A stretch of 64,000 nucleotides of DNA from Campylobacter lari (GTDB lineage: Bacteria > Campylobacterota > Campylobacteria > Campylobacterales > Campylobacteraceae), in NCBI RefSeq assembly GCF_900638335.1, contig NZ_LR134508.1, forward strand, positions 124,001 through 188,000, written 5' to 3'. Shown here piece by piece: positions 8,344 to 17,863 of the stretch. Under the pieces are notes generated by a model, which worked only from the letters and a program-made list of their open reading frames with translations, had not been told where the DNA came from and did no database searches. Position 1 is the stretch's first letter. Each line of letters begins with the position of its first letter. Made by a program: the position numbers and the translations under genes.

Positions 8344-8361
8344 GATTAAACTCCTAAGTTA

Positions 8362-9774
8362 TTAAGCTTTTCTTTTTTCTGTCATATGAGGATTTAACAT
8401 ATTTTCTGGTGTTAAAATCTCATCAATTTTTTCTTTTGGTAAGTAACCTCTTTCAAGACAAATATCACCCACTGCTTTACCAGTTTCTAAAGCTTCTTTA
8501 GCAATACTTGCAGATTTTTCATAACCTAAAACAGGGTTGAATGCAGTTACTATACCGATTGAATTTAGTACTAATTTTTTGCAATTTTCAGGATTTGCCT
8601 TTAATCCTTTAACGGCTTTTTCAGCTAAAGTTTTCATAGCATTTTCTAGCAATACTATAGAGTTGAACAATCCATAAGCAATGCCCGGTTCAAATGCGTT
8701 AAGTTCAAATTCTCCTCTTTCAGAGCAAAGCATGATGGTAACATCATTGCCTATAACTTCATAGCAAGCCTCACCTACAGCTTCGCAAATTACAGGATTT
8801 ACTTTACCTGGCATAATAGAACTACCTGGTTGCATAGCAGGTAAGCTGATTTCAGCCAAACCACATCTTGGACCTGAATTCATTAATCTTAGGTCGTTTG
8901 CAATTTTAGAAAGTCTAACTGCTGCGGTTTTTAAAGCACCACTTACATGAACGAAATCAGCTGTGTCTTGAGTAGCTGCAATAAAATCTTCAGCCGGTTT
9001 AAATTCAACACCAGTAATTTCTTTTAATTTTTTCTCAACCACAAATTTATAATCAGGGTGACAGTTAATTCCTGTACCAATAGCTGTTGCACCAAGATTC
9101 AAATAAGTCATAGAATCACGAGCTGCTGTAATTTTTTCAATATCACTTTTAATATAGCTAGCAAAAGCATTGAAGGTATTTCCTAAAGTTGTAGGAACTG
9201 CATCTTCAAGTTCTGTTCTACCCATTTTAATAATATCTTTATATTCCTTAGCTTTAACTTCTAATTCAGCTTTTAAATTTTCCATAGCTTTTAAAAGATC
9301 GCTAAGTTTTGCATAAGTTGCTACTTTGATTGAGCTTGGGTAAGTGTCGTTTGTAGATTGGCCTAAATTTGTGTGGTCGTTTGGATGAAGGTATTGATAT
9401 TCGCCTTTTTTATGTCCCATGCTTTCAAGAGCAATGTTAGTGATAACTTCATTAGTATTCATATTTGTACTAGTACCAGCACCACCTTGGATCATATCTA
9501 CTACAAATTGATCTAAAAATTCACCAGCGATTAATCTATCACAAGCTTTAGCAATAGCATCAGCTTTATCTGCATCAAGAACTCCAACTTCTTTGTTAGC
9601 AAGAGCAGCTGCCTTTTTAACTTGAGCAAAAGCTTTTACAAAATAAGGGTAATCTTGTAATTTTCTACCACTCATATGAAAATTTTCTAGTGCTCTAAAA
9701 GTTTGAACTCCATAATAAACTTCATCAGAAATCTCTAATTCACCAATAAAGTCGTGTTCTTTTCTTGTTCCCAT
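8362..9774 (-). CDS. aspA: Aspartate ammonia-lyase
   Basis: A 470-residue enzyme converting L-aspartate to fumarate and ammonia, central to amino-acid-driven growth in Campylobacter. It has the fumarase/aspartase superfamily signature GSSIMPGKVNP (catalytic serine loop, about residues 318-328), the substrate-binding TGTxxNMNxNE-type segment (GAGTSTNMNTNEV), HPNDHTNLGQSTND, and GRTELEDAVP. Full length for the family. The start has a strong AAGGAG site (minus strand) at good spacing. It is the first gene of aspA-dcuA. A TATAAT -10 box lies about 50 bp upstream of the ATG. Confidence 0.97.
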   Translation of the reverse strand: MGTRKEHDFIGELEISDEVYYGVQTFRALENFHMSGRKLQDYPYFVKAFAQVKKAAALANKEVGVLDADKADAIAKACDRLIAGEFLDQFVVDMIQGGAGTSTNMNTNEVITNIALESMGHKKGEYQYLHPNDHTNLGQSTNDTYPSSIKVATYAKLSDLLKAMENLKAELEVKAKEYKDIIKMGRTELEDAVPTTLGNTFNAFASYIKSDIEKITAARDSMTYLNLGATAIGTGINCHPDYKFVVEKKLKEITGVEFKPAEDFIAATQDTADFVHVSGALKTAAVRLSKIANDLRLMNSGPRCGLAEISLPAMQPGSSIMPGKVNPVICEAVGEACYEVIGNDVTIMLCSERGEFELNAFEPGIAYGLFNSIVLLENAMKTLAEKAVKGLKANPENCKKLVLNSIGIVTAFNPVLGYEKSASIAKEALETGKAVGDICLERGYLPKEKIDEILTPENMLNPHMTEKRKA

Positions 9775-9824
9775 GATGTACTCCTTGTGGGTTTTATTTA
9801 AGTTTTGTTTATAAACTTAACAAC

Positions 9825-9830
9825 ATTATA
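9825..9830 (-). promoter_or_regulatory. Probable -10 box of aspA
   Basis: On the minus strand a TATAAT hexamer sits about 50 bp before the aspA ATG, giving a leader of roughly 44 nt with an AAGGAG ribosome site. Upstream sequence is T/A-rich without a clear -35, as usual in this genus. Confidence 0.5.
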
Positions 9831-10099
9831 TAACAATTTTTTATAAAAGTTTCATAAATTTTGCTAATTTTAATAAAAATGTATAAAATTATGTTAGATA
9901 TTGATATTCATTTTCTTAATATTAATTATTGAATACATATTTTTATATTTTATGGTATTTATTATAGTAATTTTTATTTACTTAATTATGTAGAAAATAG
10001 TTTTTTGTAATATAAATTATATTGGTTAGAGTTTATGGGAAATTATTTTCAAAATTAAATAGAATTCTATACAAAATTTTTAAAAATAGCAAGCTTTAG

Positions 10100-10119
10100 T
10101 TTAATGATTAATCATTAAA
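10100..10119. promoter_or_regulatory. Perfect 20-bp palindrome
   Basis: TTTAATGATTAATCATTAAA is its own reverse complement. It lies in the gap between the chemoreceptor stop and aspA, about 290 bp upstream of the aspA -10. It could be a regulator's operator or part of a termination region; it has no long T-run and no known name. Confidence 0.4.
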
Positions 10120-10140
10120 ACCTCACATCAGACAAAGTTA

Positions 10141-10155
10141 AACCCATTAAGGGTT
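10141..10155 (-). terminator. Possible weak terminator after chemoreceptor 1
   Basis: A 5-bp stem (AACCC/GGGTT) with a 5-nt loop, 9 bp beyond the stop codon. Only a short T-containing tail follows, so termination is tentative. Confidence 0.35.
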
Positions 10156-10160
10156 CAACT

Positions 10161-10911
10161 TCTCTTAAAACTTCTTCTTCCTAGCATCTTCTAAGATATC
10201 ATTAGCTATTTTATTTACATTATCAGATATAGTAGCACTATCTTTTGCTATTTTTAAGTTCTCTTGGGTTACATGATCAATTTGAGCTACAGCATCATTA
10301 ATTTGAGTAATACCTGTAGTTTGTTCTTTAATACTCTCACCCATTTCATTAATAGATTGAACCAAGATATTAGTATTTGCTTCAATCTCACCTAAAGACT
10401 TTTGAGTTCTTTCTGCTAGATTTCTAACTTCATCAGCAACAACAGCAAAACCTCTACCATGTTCACCTGCACGCGCAGCTTCAATAGCAGCATTTAATGC
10501 AAGTAGATTAATTTGATCAGCAATATCTCCTATAATAGAAGTAACATTTTTAATCTCTTCACTTTGAGCAATTACTTCACTAGTTTTATGAGATACATTT
10601 TGCATAGAAGAAGTAATCTCTTCTAATGCTGCTGCTGTTTCTTCTAAAGAAGAAGCTTGGCTAGATGATGAATCTGTTAAGTCTTTAACAGCGCTTTGTA
10701 ATTTTCCACTCTCATCTGCTAATAAGGAAGCAAATTCAGATGATTGTCTTAGCATAGCTACTATTTCTTGACCTAATACATTAGTTGTTACTTCAACTCC
10801 ACCTTTAGCGTTTTTAACTTCAGTAGTAAAGTCTAATGCTTTATAGCTATCAAATACACGATTAATTTCATTCATATTAGAACCTACTTTTTGTTCTAAA
10901 ACACTAAGCAT
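10161..10911. repeat. Chemoreceptor signalling-domain repeat, copy 1 (751 bp)
   Basis: Aligns without a gap to 12296-13046 (offset 2135). Every stretch I compared is identical and the encoded proteins are identical throughout. Identity stops abruptly at both ends, beginning 4 bp outside the stop codon, which indicates recent duplication or gene conversion. Confidence 0.9.
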
Positions 10912-12147
10912 TTCATTGAGATAATTTTTAAGTTCAAGGAGTTGAGGATTAGCAGGAATTGCTGTTATTCTTGCTGTTAGATTACCACTTTCAACTTCTC
11001 TTACTGTCTCAACTGATTGTTCTACCGCTTTAGCATCTTGTTCTAATGCATTTTTAGTTTTAGTGATGTTTTCATTGATGGCTTTAGCCATAGCACCAAA
11101 CTCATCATTAGTTTTAACATTAATCATAGCTGAGTCTTTTGTTTTATGATTGATAAAATCAAAGAAAGAGTTAAGACCAGTTTGAATGGCTTGAAGTGGG
11201 GAGAGATAGTGTGATACTAGGAAATATAACAAAATAACACTAATGATGCTTGTAAAGATAACAATAATTGCTTGAATATAAGCAATTTTTTCGCTAGATT
11301 GATCGATAGTGTCAATATAGGTCATATTACATATAGTATAACCATTTACTCTATCGCACATTGCAAGTCTTTCACTACCTTCTTTACTAGTATAGTAGAA
11401 TGGTTCCCCATCTTTTGTCTTACTAAAAGCTTCTGCTACTATGCTAACATTTGGATCATTTGCAATATAGTTTTTACTAGTTGATGCAAAAGCAAAATTA
11501 TTTTTATCAAATACAAACGATGCTCCTGGCATTTGTTTTAATCCATCTTCTAGATCTTTAACTAATACATCAATAGCTAGTACTCCGATAAATTTTCCAT
11601 CTTTACTTAAAGACATAGCATAAGTAAAACATGGAAGGTTGGTTGTCGTATCTATATAGGCAGGAGTTACAAAAATTCCTTTGGCTTTTGCTTCTTGATA
11701 CCATTCTCTTGTTCGTGCATCAAAATTTTGTTTTTTCCCGAAAATTATAATATCTTGATTTAGTTTATCCGATTCTGCGTTTGTTAAAATAACTTCACCA
11801 TCAGGTTGTGCTAGATAAACAGTCAAAAAACCACCAGCATCTCTAAATGCTCTCAGCTGTGAAGAAACATTCTGAATTAAAGATTCTTGAGTGTTAAGTT
11901 CTGAATAAGGATGTCTTAAAATTGTCTCGGAAAGTTTTTTTAGAGTTGTTGTTGTATTTTCTCTAAATTCTTCCATCAAGCTTTTAGTAGAAACCAGTCG
12001 GTTTTGCTCTGATTTTACAATTTCATCAAAAAGGGCTTGTTTAACAAAAATAAATGTTGTAACCCCTAAAATAATCAAGCAAAATATAGCAATTGTATTT
12101 GCTATTAGTGAAACTTTTAATTTTATACTTTTCATTGATAAATTCAT
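10165..12147 (-). CDS. Methyl-accepting chemotaxis protein, dCache sensor (Tlp 1 of 2)
   Basis: A 660-residue transmembrane chemoreceptor. A first membrane helix lies at about 15-35 and a periplasmic double-Cache domain at about 40-280. That domain has [10 protein letters not shown] and [20 protein letters not shown], resembling dCache_1 sensors, some of which bind amino acids. A second helix is at about 285-310, followed by HAMP-like and signalling coiled coils. The hairpin tip includes [21 protein letters not shown], the canonical CheA/CheW contact. The last ~250 residues are identical to those of the next receptor. The ligand is unknown; the R/W/Y/D pattern suggests a small amino acid, which is inference. 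It signals to CheA to bias flagellar rotation. Confidence 0.92.
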   Translation of the reverse strand: MNLSMKSIKLKVSLIANTIAIFCLIILGVTTFIFVKQALFDEIVKSEQNRLVSTKSLMEEFRENTTTTLKKLSETILRHPYSELNTQESLIQNVSSQLRAFRDAGGFLTVYLAQPDGEVILTNAESDKLNQDIIIFGKKQNFDARTREWYQEAKAKGIFVTPAYIDTTTNLPCFTYAMSLSKDGKFIGVLAIDVLVKDLEDGLKQMPGASFVFDKNNFAFASTSKNYIANDPNVSIVAEAFSKTKDGEPFYYTSKEGSERLAMCDRVNGYTICNMTYIDTIDQSSEKIAYIQAIIVIFTSIISVILLYFLVSHYLSPLQAIQTGLNSFFDFINHKTKDSAMINVKTNDEFGAMAKAINENITKTKNALEQDAKAVEQSVETVREVESGNLTARITAIPANPQLLELKNYLNEMLSVLEQKVGSNMNEINRVFDSYKALDFTTEVKNAKGGVEVTTNVLGQEIVAMLRQSSEFASLLADESGKLQSAVKDLTDSSSSQASSLEETAAALEEITSSMQNVSHKTSEVIAQSEEIKNVTSIIGDIADQINLLALNAAIEAARAGEHGRGFAVVADEVRNLAERTQKSLGEIEANTNILVQSINEMGESIKEQTTGITQINDAVAQIDHVTQENLKIAKDSATISDNVNKIANDILEDARKKKF

Positions 12148-12263
12148 CTCCTTTGATAATTTAAACGCGTATTATTAAATAATAAGATAAATATTGTTTT
12201 AATTAATTTTTATGGAAATGAAAACAAATATTAACATAAAGTAAAAATATTAGAGGGAGATAT

Positions 12264-12298
12264 AGATAAATCCAAACCATGTTGGCTTGGATTTATCT
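12264..12298 (-). terminator. Hairpin after chemoreceptor 2
   Basis: A 12-bp perfect stem (AGATAAATCCAA with TTGGATTTATCT) and an 11-nt loop immediately after the stop codon on the minus strand. The tail is not a clear T-run, so it may stop transcription only weakly or protect the 3' end. Confidence 0.5.
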
Positions 12299-13046
12299 CT
12301 TAAAACTTCTTCTTCCTAGCATCTTCTAAGATATCATTAGCTATTTTATTTACATTATCAGATATAGTAGCACTATCTTTTGCTATTTTTAAGTTCTCTT
12401 GGGTTACATGATCAATTTGAGCTACAGCATCATTAATTTGAGTAATACCTGTAGTTTGTTCTTTAATACTCTCACCCATTTCATTAATAGATTGAACCAA
12501 GATATTAGTATTTGCTTCAATCTCACCTAAAGACTTTTGAGTTCTTTCTGCTAGATTTCTAACTTCATCAGCAACAACAGCAAAACCTCTACCATGTTCA
12601 CCTGCACGCGCAGCTTCAATAGCAGCATTTAATGCAAGTAGATTAATTTGATCAGCAATATCTCCTATAATAGAAGTAACATTTTTAATCTCTTCACTTT
12701 GAGCAATTACTTCACTAGTTTTATGAGATACATTTTGCATAGAAGAAGTAATCTCTTCTAATGCTGCTGCTGTTTCTTCTAAAGAAGAAGCTTGGCTAGA
12801 TGATGAATCTGTTAAGTCTTTAACAGCGCTTTGTAATTTTCCACTCTCATCTGCTAATAAGGAAGCAAATTCAGATGATTGTCTTAGCATAGCTACTATT
12901 TCTTGACCTAATACATTAGTTGTTACTTCAACTCCACCTTTAGCGTTTTTAACTTCAGTAGTAAAGTCTAATGCTTTATAGCTATCAAATACACGATTAA
13001 TTTCATTCATATTAGAACCTACTTTTTGTTCTAAAACACTAAGCAT
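12296..13046. repeat. Chemoreceptor signalling-domain repeat, copy 2 (751 bp)
   Basis: The partner of 10161-10911. It covers the last ~250 codons of the second receptor and 4 bp beyond its stop. The divergence just upstream starts within a conserved helix, so the boundary is a recombination edge rather than a domain edge. Confidence 0.9.
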
Positions 13047-14390
13047 ATCGTTTAATACATTTTTTAATTCTATCAATTGAGGATTAGCAGGAATTGCTGT
13101 TATTCTTGCTGTTAAATTACCATTTTCTATTTCTTTAGCTGTATCAACTGATTGTTCTACTGCTTTAGCATCTTGTTCTAATGCGTTTTTAGTTTTAGTG
13201 ATGTTTTCATTGATGGCTTTAGCCATGGTATTTAATTCATCGTTATTTTTGATGTCTTTGCTTAGAATAGTATCTTTGACTTCGTGATTAAGAAATTTGA
13301 AAAAGTACAATAAATTGTTTTGTAAATTTACTATTCTTGAGCTTACAGCTTTGTTGATATAAAAAAATACTATTAATGCGATAGCAAAAATAACAAAAAG
13401 AGATACCATGGCTATGGTTGCTGCTAGTTTTGTTATAGGCATTTGTATTGATTCTACTGGAGCCATGGTAACTATGGACCAATAATCATTAGCACCATCC
13501 CAAAGATTAAAATTTGCAATAGCTGCTCTGTTGTTATTTCCTGTAGATGCAGGGGTAAAATCAAATAGAGTGTTTATTTGGTTTTTTTGTAATTCAATTA
13601 ATGTTTTAGCGCTTGCATGTGGATTAATTTCGGTAATGTTTTTACCTATAAAATCAGTAGCAGGGCTAACTGCTATAAGACCATTAGCGCCAAGTAATAA
13701 TCTCTGATCGTTTTTAAAAACACTTCTTTCTGGGTTTGTAAGCTCTTCTTGTAGGGTATTTAATCCACCCAAGGCACCTATCACTCCAAGTAACTTTCCA
13801 TTTCTTGTAATTGGAATAGCAATATTGTATGCTAGTATTTCTTCATTGTTAATGACAAAATTTTGAGGTCTACCAACCCCTTCTTCTTGTTTTTCCAAAG
13901 CCGCTTTAACGCTTCTTTGATTTAAAATTCTGTCATCTGCTTGAATAAGTTTTATCCCTCCTTTGTTTTTAAGATCCGTGTCATTAATTAACATTAAAAA
14001 TTGTCCTGAATCAGTTAAAAGTGTAGGGTCGATATTGTTGAATTTTGATATATCTATAATGTGAATATAAATATAATTAATCCAAGAATTTGAATCCACA
14101 GCCCCTTCGAGAATATCCTGAATTCTATTTTGCTCTAATGATGTTTGTGTATCTAAAATTTGATCAATTGAGCTTTCTGTGCTTAAAAGTGTAGAATGAA
14201 CACTTTCTGTTGCGCCTCGGATAATATTTGAGTATCTAAAAGCACTAGTTTGAAGTAGTTTGTCTGCCTCTGTATGTAAAATATTTGAAGATTGCATAGT
14301 AATTATACTTGCTAAAATTCCAATACCTAAAACAATAATTGTAATTACGACTGTAACAATTTTAGTTCCTATTTTTAAGTTTGAAAACAA
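12300..14390 (-). CDS. Methyl-accepting chemotaxis protein, Cache-type sensor (Tlp 2 of 2)
   Basis: A 696-residue receptor. An N-terminal membrane helix lies at about 10-30, a large periplasmic sensor at about 40-310, and a second helix at about 318-342 ([20 protein letters not shown]). A linker with [16 protein letters not shown] follows, then the same signalling hairpin as its neighbour ([16 protein letters not shown]). The sensor differs strongly from that of the neighbour; it has a dCache outline (e.g. [30 protein letters not shown]) but the ligand is unknown. The gap to the downstream receptor gene is 152 bp with a hairpin, so each is probably transcribed on its own. The pair resembles the C. 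jejuni Tlp2/3/4 group, whose members also share their cytoplasmic halves. Confidence 0.92.
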   Translation of the reverse strand: MFSNLKIGTKIVTVVITIIVLGIGILASIITMQSSNILHTEADKLLQTSAFRYSNIIRGATESVHSTLLSTESSIDQILDTQTSLEQNRIQDILEGAVDSNSWINYIYIHIIDISKFNNIDPTLLTDSGQFLMLINDTDLKNKGGIKLIQADDRILNQRSVKAALEKQEEGVGRPQNFVINNEEILAYNIAIPITRNGKLLGVIGALGGLNTLQEELTNPERSVFKNDQRLLLGANGLIAVSPATDFIGKNITEINPHASAKTLIELQKNQINTLFDFTPASTGNNNRAAIANFNLWDGANDYWSIVTMAPVESIQMPITKLAATIAMVSLFVIFAIALIVFFYINKAVSSRIVNLQNNLLYFFKFLNHEVKDTILSKDIKNNDELNTMAKAINENITKTKNALEQDAKAVEQSVDTAKEIENGNLTARITAIPANPQLIELKNVLNDMLSVLEQKVGSNMNEINRVFDSYKALDFTTEVKNAKGGVEVTTNVLGQEIVAMLRQSSEFASLLADESGKLQSAVKDLTDSSSSQASSLEETAAALEEITSSMQNVSHKTSEVIAQSEEIKNVTSIIGDIADQINLLALNAAIEAARAGEHGRGFAVVADEVRNLAERTQKSLGEIEANTNILVQSINEMGESIKEQTTGITQINDAVAQIDHVTQENLKIAKDSATISDNVNKIANDILEDARKKKF

Positions 14391-14452
14391 AATAAACTCC
14401 TTTTATAAATTAAATCAAAATTAAATAAGTTTTTATTTTATCTTAATAAAGT

Positions 14453-15574
14453 TTATTTTTTAATTAATTTTTTAGCTTTCTCCCAAAGTCGATTTCCTAA
14501 TTCTTTTGCATTGTTTTTATCTAAACTTTTATATTTATAACTAGCAAGTTTTTCAAGTTCGCTTAATTCTTTGGTTAACATATTAAGTTTGCTTTGCGCT
14601 AGCTTGCTAAAATCATCGATTTTTGGATTTTGTTTGATTTCATTGATTTTGATAAGGATTTGCTCTCTATTTTCTTGAATCAAGCGTTTAAATTTGGCAA
14701 ATAAAGTGTCAAATTTATTTTCTAATAAATCTTTGAGTATATCTTTTACAGGATTATTTAATTCTACTGATAATTGTTTGAGTAATTGTATGAATTCTTG
14801 TTCTATATCTATGAGCTCTTTCTCTTTATTTTTTAAATCATATTCTAAAACACTATATGCAAAATTCGATTTGAATTTTTCAATCGCTAAAGAAATCCCA
14901 TCTTGTACTCCATGAATACTTCCTATACATAAATCATAAGCAAAAGCTTTTGACTCATTGGCAAGTTCAAAAGCGGAAGTTAAAACCATTTGAGAAATTT
15001 TTAAAATCCTTTCTTTTTCAAAACTTCCTTCGCAAATTGCATTAAACACAAGATTTTTAGCAATTTCACAAGAGGTAAGTTCTATATTTTCACCTTTTTC
15101 TAGGGTTGTTATAAAAGCACTTTCAGCAGTTTCTTTTAAAAGTCCTAATATTTCTATATCATAAAGCATGGCATCATTGATACTTATATTAAATTCATTT
15201 AAATTTAAATCTTTTAATGTTTTTTCTAAATTAAAGAAATTTTCACAAATTTTGTGCTTAATAGTATTTTTTTGTTCTTCTATTTTTGTTTTTAATTTGC
15301 CATATTCATTAATATAAGCAAAAAACATTTTTTTATCTTCTTCTACCCTAGCTTTAACAATACCTTGGATTATTTTAGAAATATTTTCTTCATTTATAAG
15401 TTCAAGTTTTTCTAATACCTTGGAAAATATAGAAAAAAGCTCTTCGTTGCTAGTGTTTTCAAAGCTAATTTTTTTATAACTTAGATTAAAAACAAGCTCG
15501 CTAATGAAGCTAGGAATTTCCTTTTTTTCACAAGCTAAGAGAGAATTTTCAAAAATAATGGCTAAATTTTTCAT
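14453..15574 (-). CDS. Conserved Campylobacter helical protein of unknown function
   Basis: A 373-residue, charged, almost entirely alpha-helical protein with no signal peptide or membrane segment. The middle (about 155-240) is less charged, with SSCEIAKN-like and ELANESKAFAYDLCIGSIHGVQDGISLA stretches suggesting a compact helical domain. The C-terminal third is coiled-coil-like with many K, E and L residues and ends KKLIKK. It lies 12 bp downstream of the DUF493 gene in an apparent moaC-DUF493-this operon; the same order is remembered for C. jejuni Cj0252-Cj0254. I do not recognise an enzymatic motif. A link to molybdopterin synthesis is not supported beyond the shared transcript. Confidence 0.65.
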   Translation of the reverse strand: MKNLAIIFENSLLACEKKEIPSFISELVFNLSYKKISFENTSNEELFSIFSKVLEKLELINEENISKIIQGIVKARVEEDKKMFFAYINEYGKLKTKIEEQKNTIKHKICENFFNLEKTLKDLNLNEFNISINDAMLYDIEILGLLKETAESAFITTLEKGENIELTSCEIAKNLVFNAICEGSFEKERILKISQMVLTSAFELANESKAFAYDLCIGSIHGVQDGISLAIEKFKSNFAYSVLEYDLKNKEKELIDIEQEFIQLLKQLSVELNNPVKDILKDLLENKFDTLFAKFKRLIQENREQILIKINEIKQNPKIDDFSKLAQSKLNMLTKELSELEKLASYKYKSLDKNNAKELGNRLWEKAKKLIKK

Positions 15575-15586
15575 GGTTTTTCCTTT

Positions 15587-15850
15587 TTATAGTACAAATT
15601 TGGCTTTGTTTTTTAATTGATTAAAGATATTTAAACGATCACTTTTGCTATCAACATAAACACTTAAAAGATAGCTTTTATATGTACCTTGTTTGCTAGT
15701 ATTTGAGATTTTGTATTTAAATTCTCTTTCATTGAGTATTTGTGTAAAAACTTCTAAAGCATCAACTCCAGCTTCAAAAACGACTTTATAATCCCAAAAA
15801 GTAGGGTAGTTTATAATAGGTTCTTTTTTAAGATCGCAGATATTTACCAC
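15587..15850 (-). CDS. DUF493 (YbeD/HP0495 family) small protein
   Basis: An 87-residue ferredoxin-like-fold protein related to E. coli YbeD and H. pylori HP0495: the family's early FWDYKVV strand, a central helix (ALEVFTQIL) and a late [12 protein letters not shown] strand are visible. The family is structurally like ACT-type regulatory domains, but its ligand is unknown. It uses a GTG start with a strong AGGAGG-type site 5-6 bp upstream, inside the moaC 3' end, overlapping moaC by 23 bp. This implies translational coupling. Confidence 0.7.
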   Translation of the reverse strand: MVNICDLKKEPIINYPTFWDYKVVFEAGVDALEVFTQILNEREFKYKISNTSKQGTYKSYLLSVYVDSKSDRLNIFNQLKNKAKFVL

Positions 15851-16301
15851 TTTTTCCTCCTTCTTTACTTTCTAAAACTATATCAGTAATTTGCATGCTT
15901 TTATCAATGGCTTTAACCATATCATAAATAGTTAAAAGTCCAACACTAACAGCAGTCAAGCTTTCCATTTCTACCCCGGTTTTTCCTTCACATTTTACGG
16001 TTACGAAAAGTTTAAAAGAGCATTCTTCTTTGTTTTCTTCTATTTGAGTTTGCACTTTTGAAATCATCAAAGGATGACACATTGGAATGAGATTTGAAGC
16101 TTGTTTAGCTCCCATAATAGCTGCTATGATAGCAGTTTGTAAAACAGGCCCTTTTTTTGCCTTATTTTCAATGATGGTTTCAAAAGCTTCTTTGCTCATA
16201 TATATTTTGCCACTAGCACAAGCTTCTCTTTGAGTGATGTCTTTTTGACTTACATCTACCATTTTGGGGTGATTTTTTTCATCTAAATGCGTTAAATTCA
16301 T
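15828..16301 (-). CDS. moaC: Cyclic pyranopterin monophosphate synthase MoaC
   Basis: A 157-residue enzyme for the second step of molybdenum cofactor synthesis, turning the MoaA product 3',8-cyclo-GTP into cyclic pyranopterin monophosphate. Family motifs are present in order: [29 protein letters not shown], the substrate-binding [30 protein letters not shown] and the C-terminal GGKSG. Length is typical. It leads the minus operon with DUF493 and the helical protein. It diverges from the acidic-protein gene across 87 bp. Confidence 0.95.
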   Translation of the reverse strand: MNLTHLDEKNHPKMVDVSQKDITQREACASGKIYMSKEAFETIIENKAKKGPVLQTAIIAAIMGAKQASNLIPMCHPLMISKVQTQIEENKEECSFKLFVTVKCEGKTGVEMESLTAVSVGLLTIYDMVKAIDKSMQITDIVLESKEGGKSGKYLRS

Positions 16302-16388
16302 ATTTTTCCTTGAGTAAAGTTTAAAAAATTATACCAAAATGTATATTTTTATATTAAAATACTACTAAAAAATTTTAAAGGATATATA

Positions 16389-16550
16389 ATGGCTTATGAT
16401 GATGAAGAATTTGAAAATTACGATGATGAAATGTATAATGAGGCAGATGATGATACTTATGCAAATAATCAAAGATCATATAATTATGATGATGATGATT
16501 ATGAATACGATGATGATTATAGTGATGATGATACTTACGAGATGGATTAA
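16389..16550 (+). CDS. Highly acidic 53-residue protein
   Basis: A 53-codon gene with an AAAGGA ribosome site 7 bp before its ATG. The product has 18 Asp and 7 Glu but only one basic residue (an Arg), plus 10 Tyr, arranged in repeated Y-D-D-D/E units. It is almost certainly disordered and strongly anionic. It ends 2 bp before the GTG of the MFS carrier, so the two are probably one transcript and coupled. C. jejuni has a small gene annotated as 'highly acidic protein' next to the same MFS gene (Cj0251c, memory). Function is unknown; cation binding, nucleic-acid mimicry or a role in the carrier's expression are only guesses. Confidence 0.75.
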   Translation: MAYDDEEFENYDDEMYNEADDDTYANNQRSYNYDDDDYEYDDDYSDDDTYEMD

Positions 16551-16552
16551 GA

Positions 16553-17863
16553 GTGAGTAAAAATCTTAGTAAAAAAGATATAAAAGTTTTAGGTCTTTCT
16601 TCTTTGGGAGGGACCTTGGAATTTTATGATTTTATCATTTTTGTATTTTTTGCAAGTTATATTTCTAAAAATTTCTTTCCCGAAAATTTAAGCCCATTTT
16701 GGCAAATGTTTAATACTTATGGGATTTTTGCTGCAGGGTATTTAGCTAGACCACTTGGTGGGATAGTGATGGCGCATTTTGGTGATAAATTTGGTCGTAA
16801 GAAAATGTTTATGCTTAGTATTTTATTGATGGTTGTGCCAACTTTTTTACTTGCTTTTATACCTACTTATGAAAGCATAGGGTATTTATGTATAATATTT
16901 TTAGTGCTTGTAAGGATTTGTCAAGGTATAGCTATAGGCGGGGAGTTACCTGGTGCCTGGGTTTTTGTATTTGAGCATGCTCCAAAGGGTCAAAAACGTA
17001 CTTATCTTGGAATTTTAACAGCTTCTGTTGTGGGTGGAATTTTACTTGGTAGTTTTGTATTTTTGATGATGAATAAATTTTTTACGCAAGAAGAGCTTTA
17101 TGAATGGGCATGGAGAATTCCGTTTTTCTTGGGTGGAATTTTTGGGATTATTTCTGCTTATTTGCGTAAATTTTTAAGAGAAACTCCTGTGTTTGAGCAA
17201 ATGAAAAAAGATAAAGCTTTAGAAAAATTTCCTTTAAAGGAAGTATTTAAAAAAGCCAAACTAGGTATAATACTTTCTATGTTAATAACCTGGGTTTTAA
17301 CTGCTTGTATTGTTGTAATGATTTTGATCATACCATCTTTTATGGCAAAAATGTTAAATATTAATGCAAGTGTGCAAACTTACATACAAATGCTTGGTAT
17401 AGTTGCGCTTGTAATTGGCTGCATATTAAGTGGAATTTTGGCTGATAAAATAGGTATAGTAAAAGCTTGTGCGATTTTTTCACTAGGATTTTTCCTAACT
17501 TGTTTGTTTTATTTTAATACTCTTTATACTAAAGTACCCAATTTTAGTATGGTAAGTATGTATTATTTGAGTGCTTGTTTTTTTGCTGGAGTGATGAATT
17601 TTTGTCCTTTAATGATGAGTGAAGTATTTGATGCTAAGATTAAATTTTCAGGACTTAGTTTTTCATATAATATAGCTTATGCATTAGCTGGTGGCTTTAC
17701 CCCGCAACTTGCTTTATTTTTACATACTATCGCTTTAGAAAATTTAGGAAATATTGTACGTTTTTCTTTGGGGTATTATATGCTTGCTATGGCTATAATC
17801 TCACTTTTTTCTGCTTTGATGTTTAAATATCTTAGTAATACCCAACGCACATACTCTCAGTGA
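16553..17863 (+). CDS. MFS transporter, metabolite:H+ symporter family
   Basis: A 436-residue inner-membrane carrier with 12 predicted helices, in the KgtP/ProP/ShiA branch of the major facilitator superfamily. GGTLEFYDFIIFVFF in helix 1, the loop 2-3 motif GDKFGRKK and RICQGIAIGGELPGAWVFVFEHAP are diagnostic. The substrate is probably an organic acid or similar metabolite but is not determined by sequence; alpha-ketoglutarate permease KgtP is a close relative elsewhere in the genus, and synteny points to Cj0250c instead (memory). The GTG start is chosen because it lies 2 bp after the acidic-protein gene. The last 32 bp overlap the convergent unknown gene. Confidence 0.85.
   Translation: MSKNLSKKDIKVLGLSSLGGTLEFYDFIIFVFFASYISKNFFPENLSPFWQMFNTYGIFAAGYLARPLGGIVMAHFGDKFGRKKMFMLSILLMVVPTFLLAFIPTYESIGYLCIIFLVLVRICQGIAIGGELPGAWVFVFEHAPKGQKRTYLGILTASVVGGILLGSFVFLMMNKFFTQEELYEWAWRIPFFLGGIFGIISAYLRKFLRETPVFEQMKKDKALEKFPLKEVFKKAKLGIILSMLITWVLTACIVVMILIIPSFMAKMLNINASVQTYIQMLGIVALVIGCILSGILADKIGIVKACAIFSLGFFLTCLFYFNTLYTKVPNFSMVSMYYLSACFFAGVMNFCPLMMSEVFDAKIKFSGLSFSYNIAYALAGGFTPQLALFLHTIALENLGNIVRFSLGYYMLAMAIISLFSALMFKYLSNTQRTYSQ

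Larger units (their letters stand above)
9775..10164. other. 390-bp non-coding gap between aspA and a chemoreceptor gene
   Basis: The only gene-free stretch over 300 bp. The left part holds the aspA leader and -10 box. The rest is over 80% A+T, with no open frame longer than about 20 codons that has a ribosome site. Near the right end are a perfect 20-bp palindrome (10100-10119) and a small hairpin after the chemoreceptor stop. I see no RNA gene or riboswitch. Confidence 0.7.

Noticed and set aside
9890-9945. Short plus-strand frame in the aspA gap
   Set aside because: Only about 17 codons, no ribosome site, and composition expected from A/T-rich non-coding DNA.
16553-17863. Naming the MFS carrier kgtP
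   Set aside because: The radical SAM and mutY genes at the window start are neighbours of kgtP in C. jejuni, but this MFS gene lies with moaC and the acidic-protein gene, which fits the Cj0250c homologue instead. Substrate left open.
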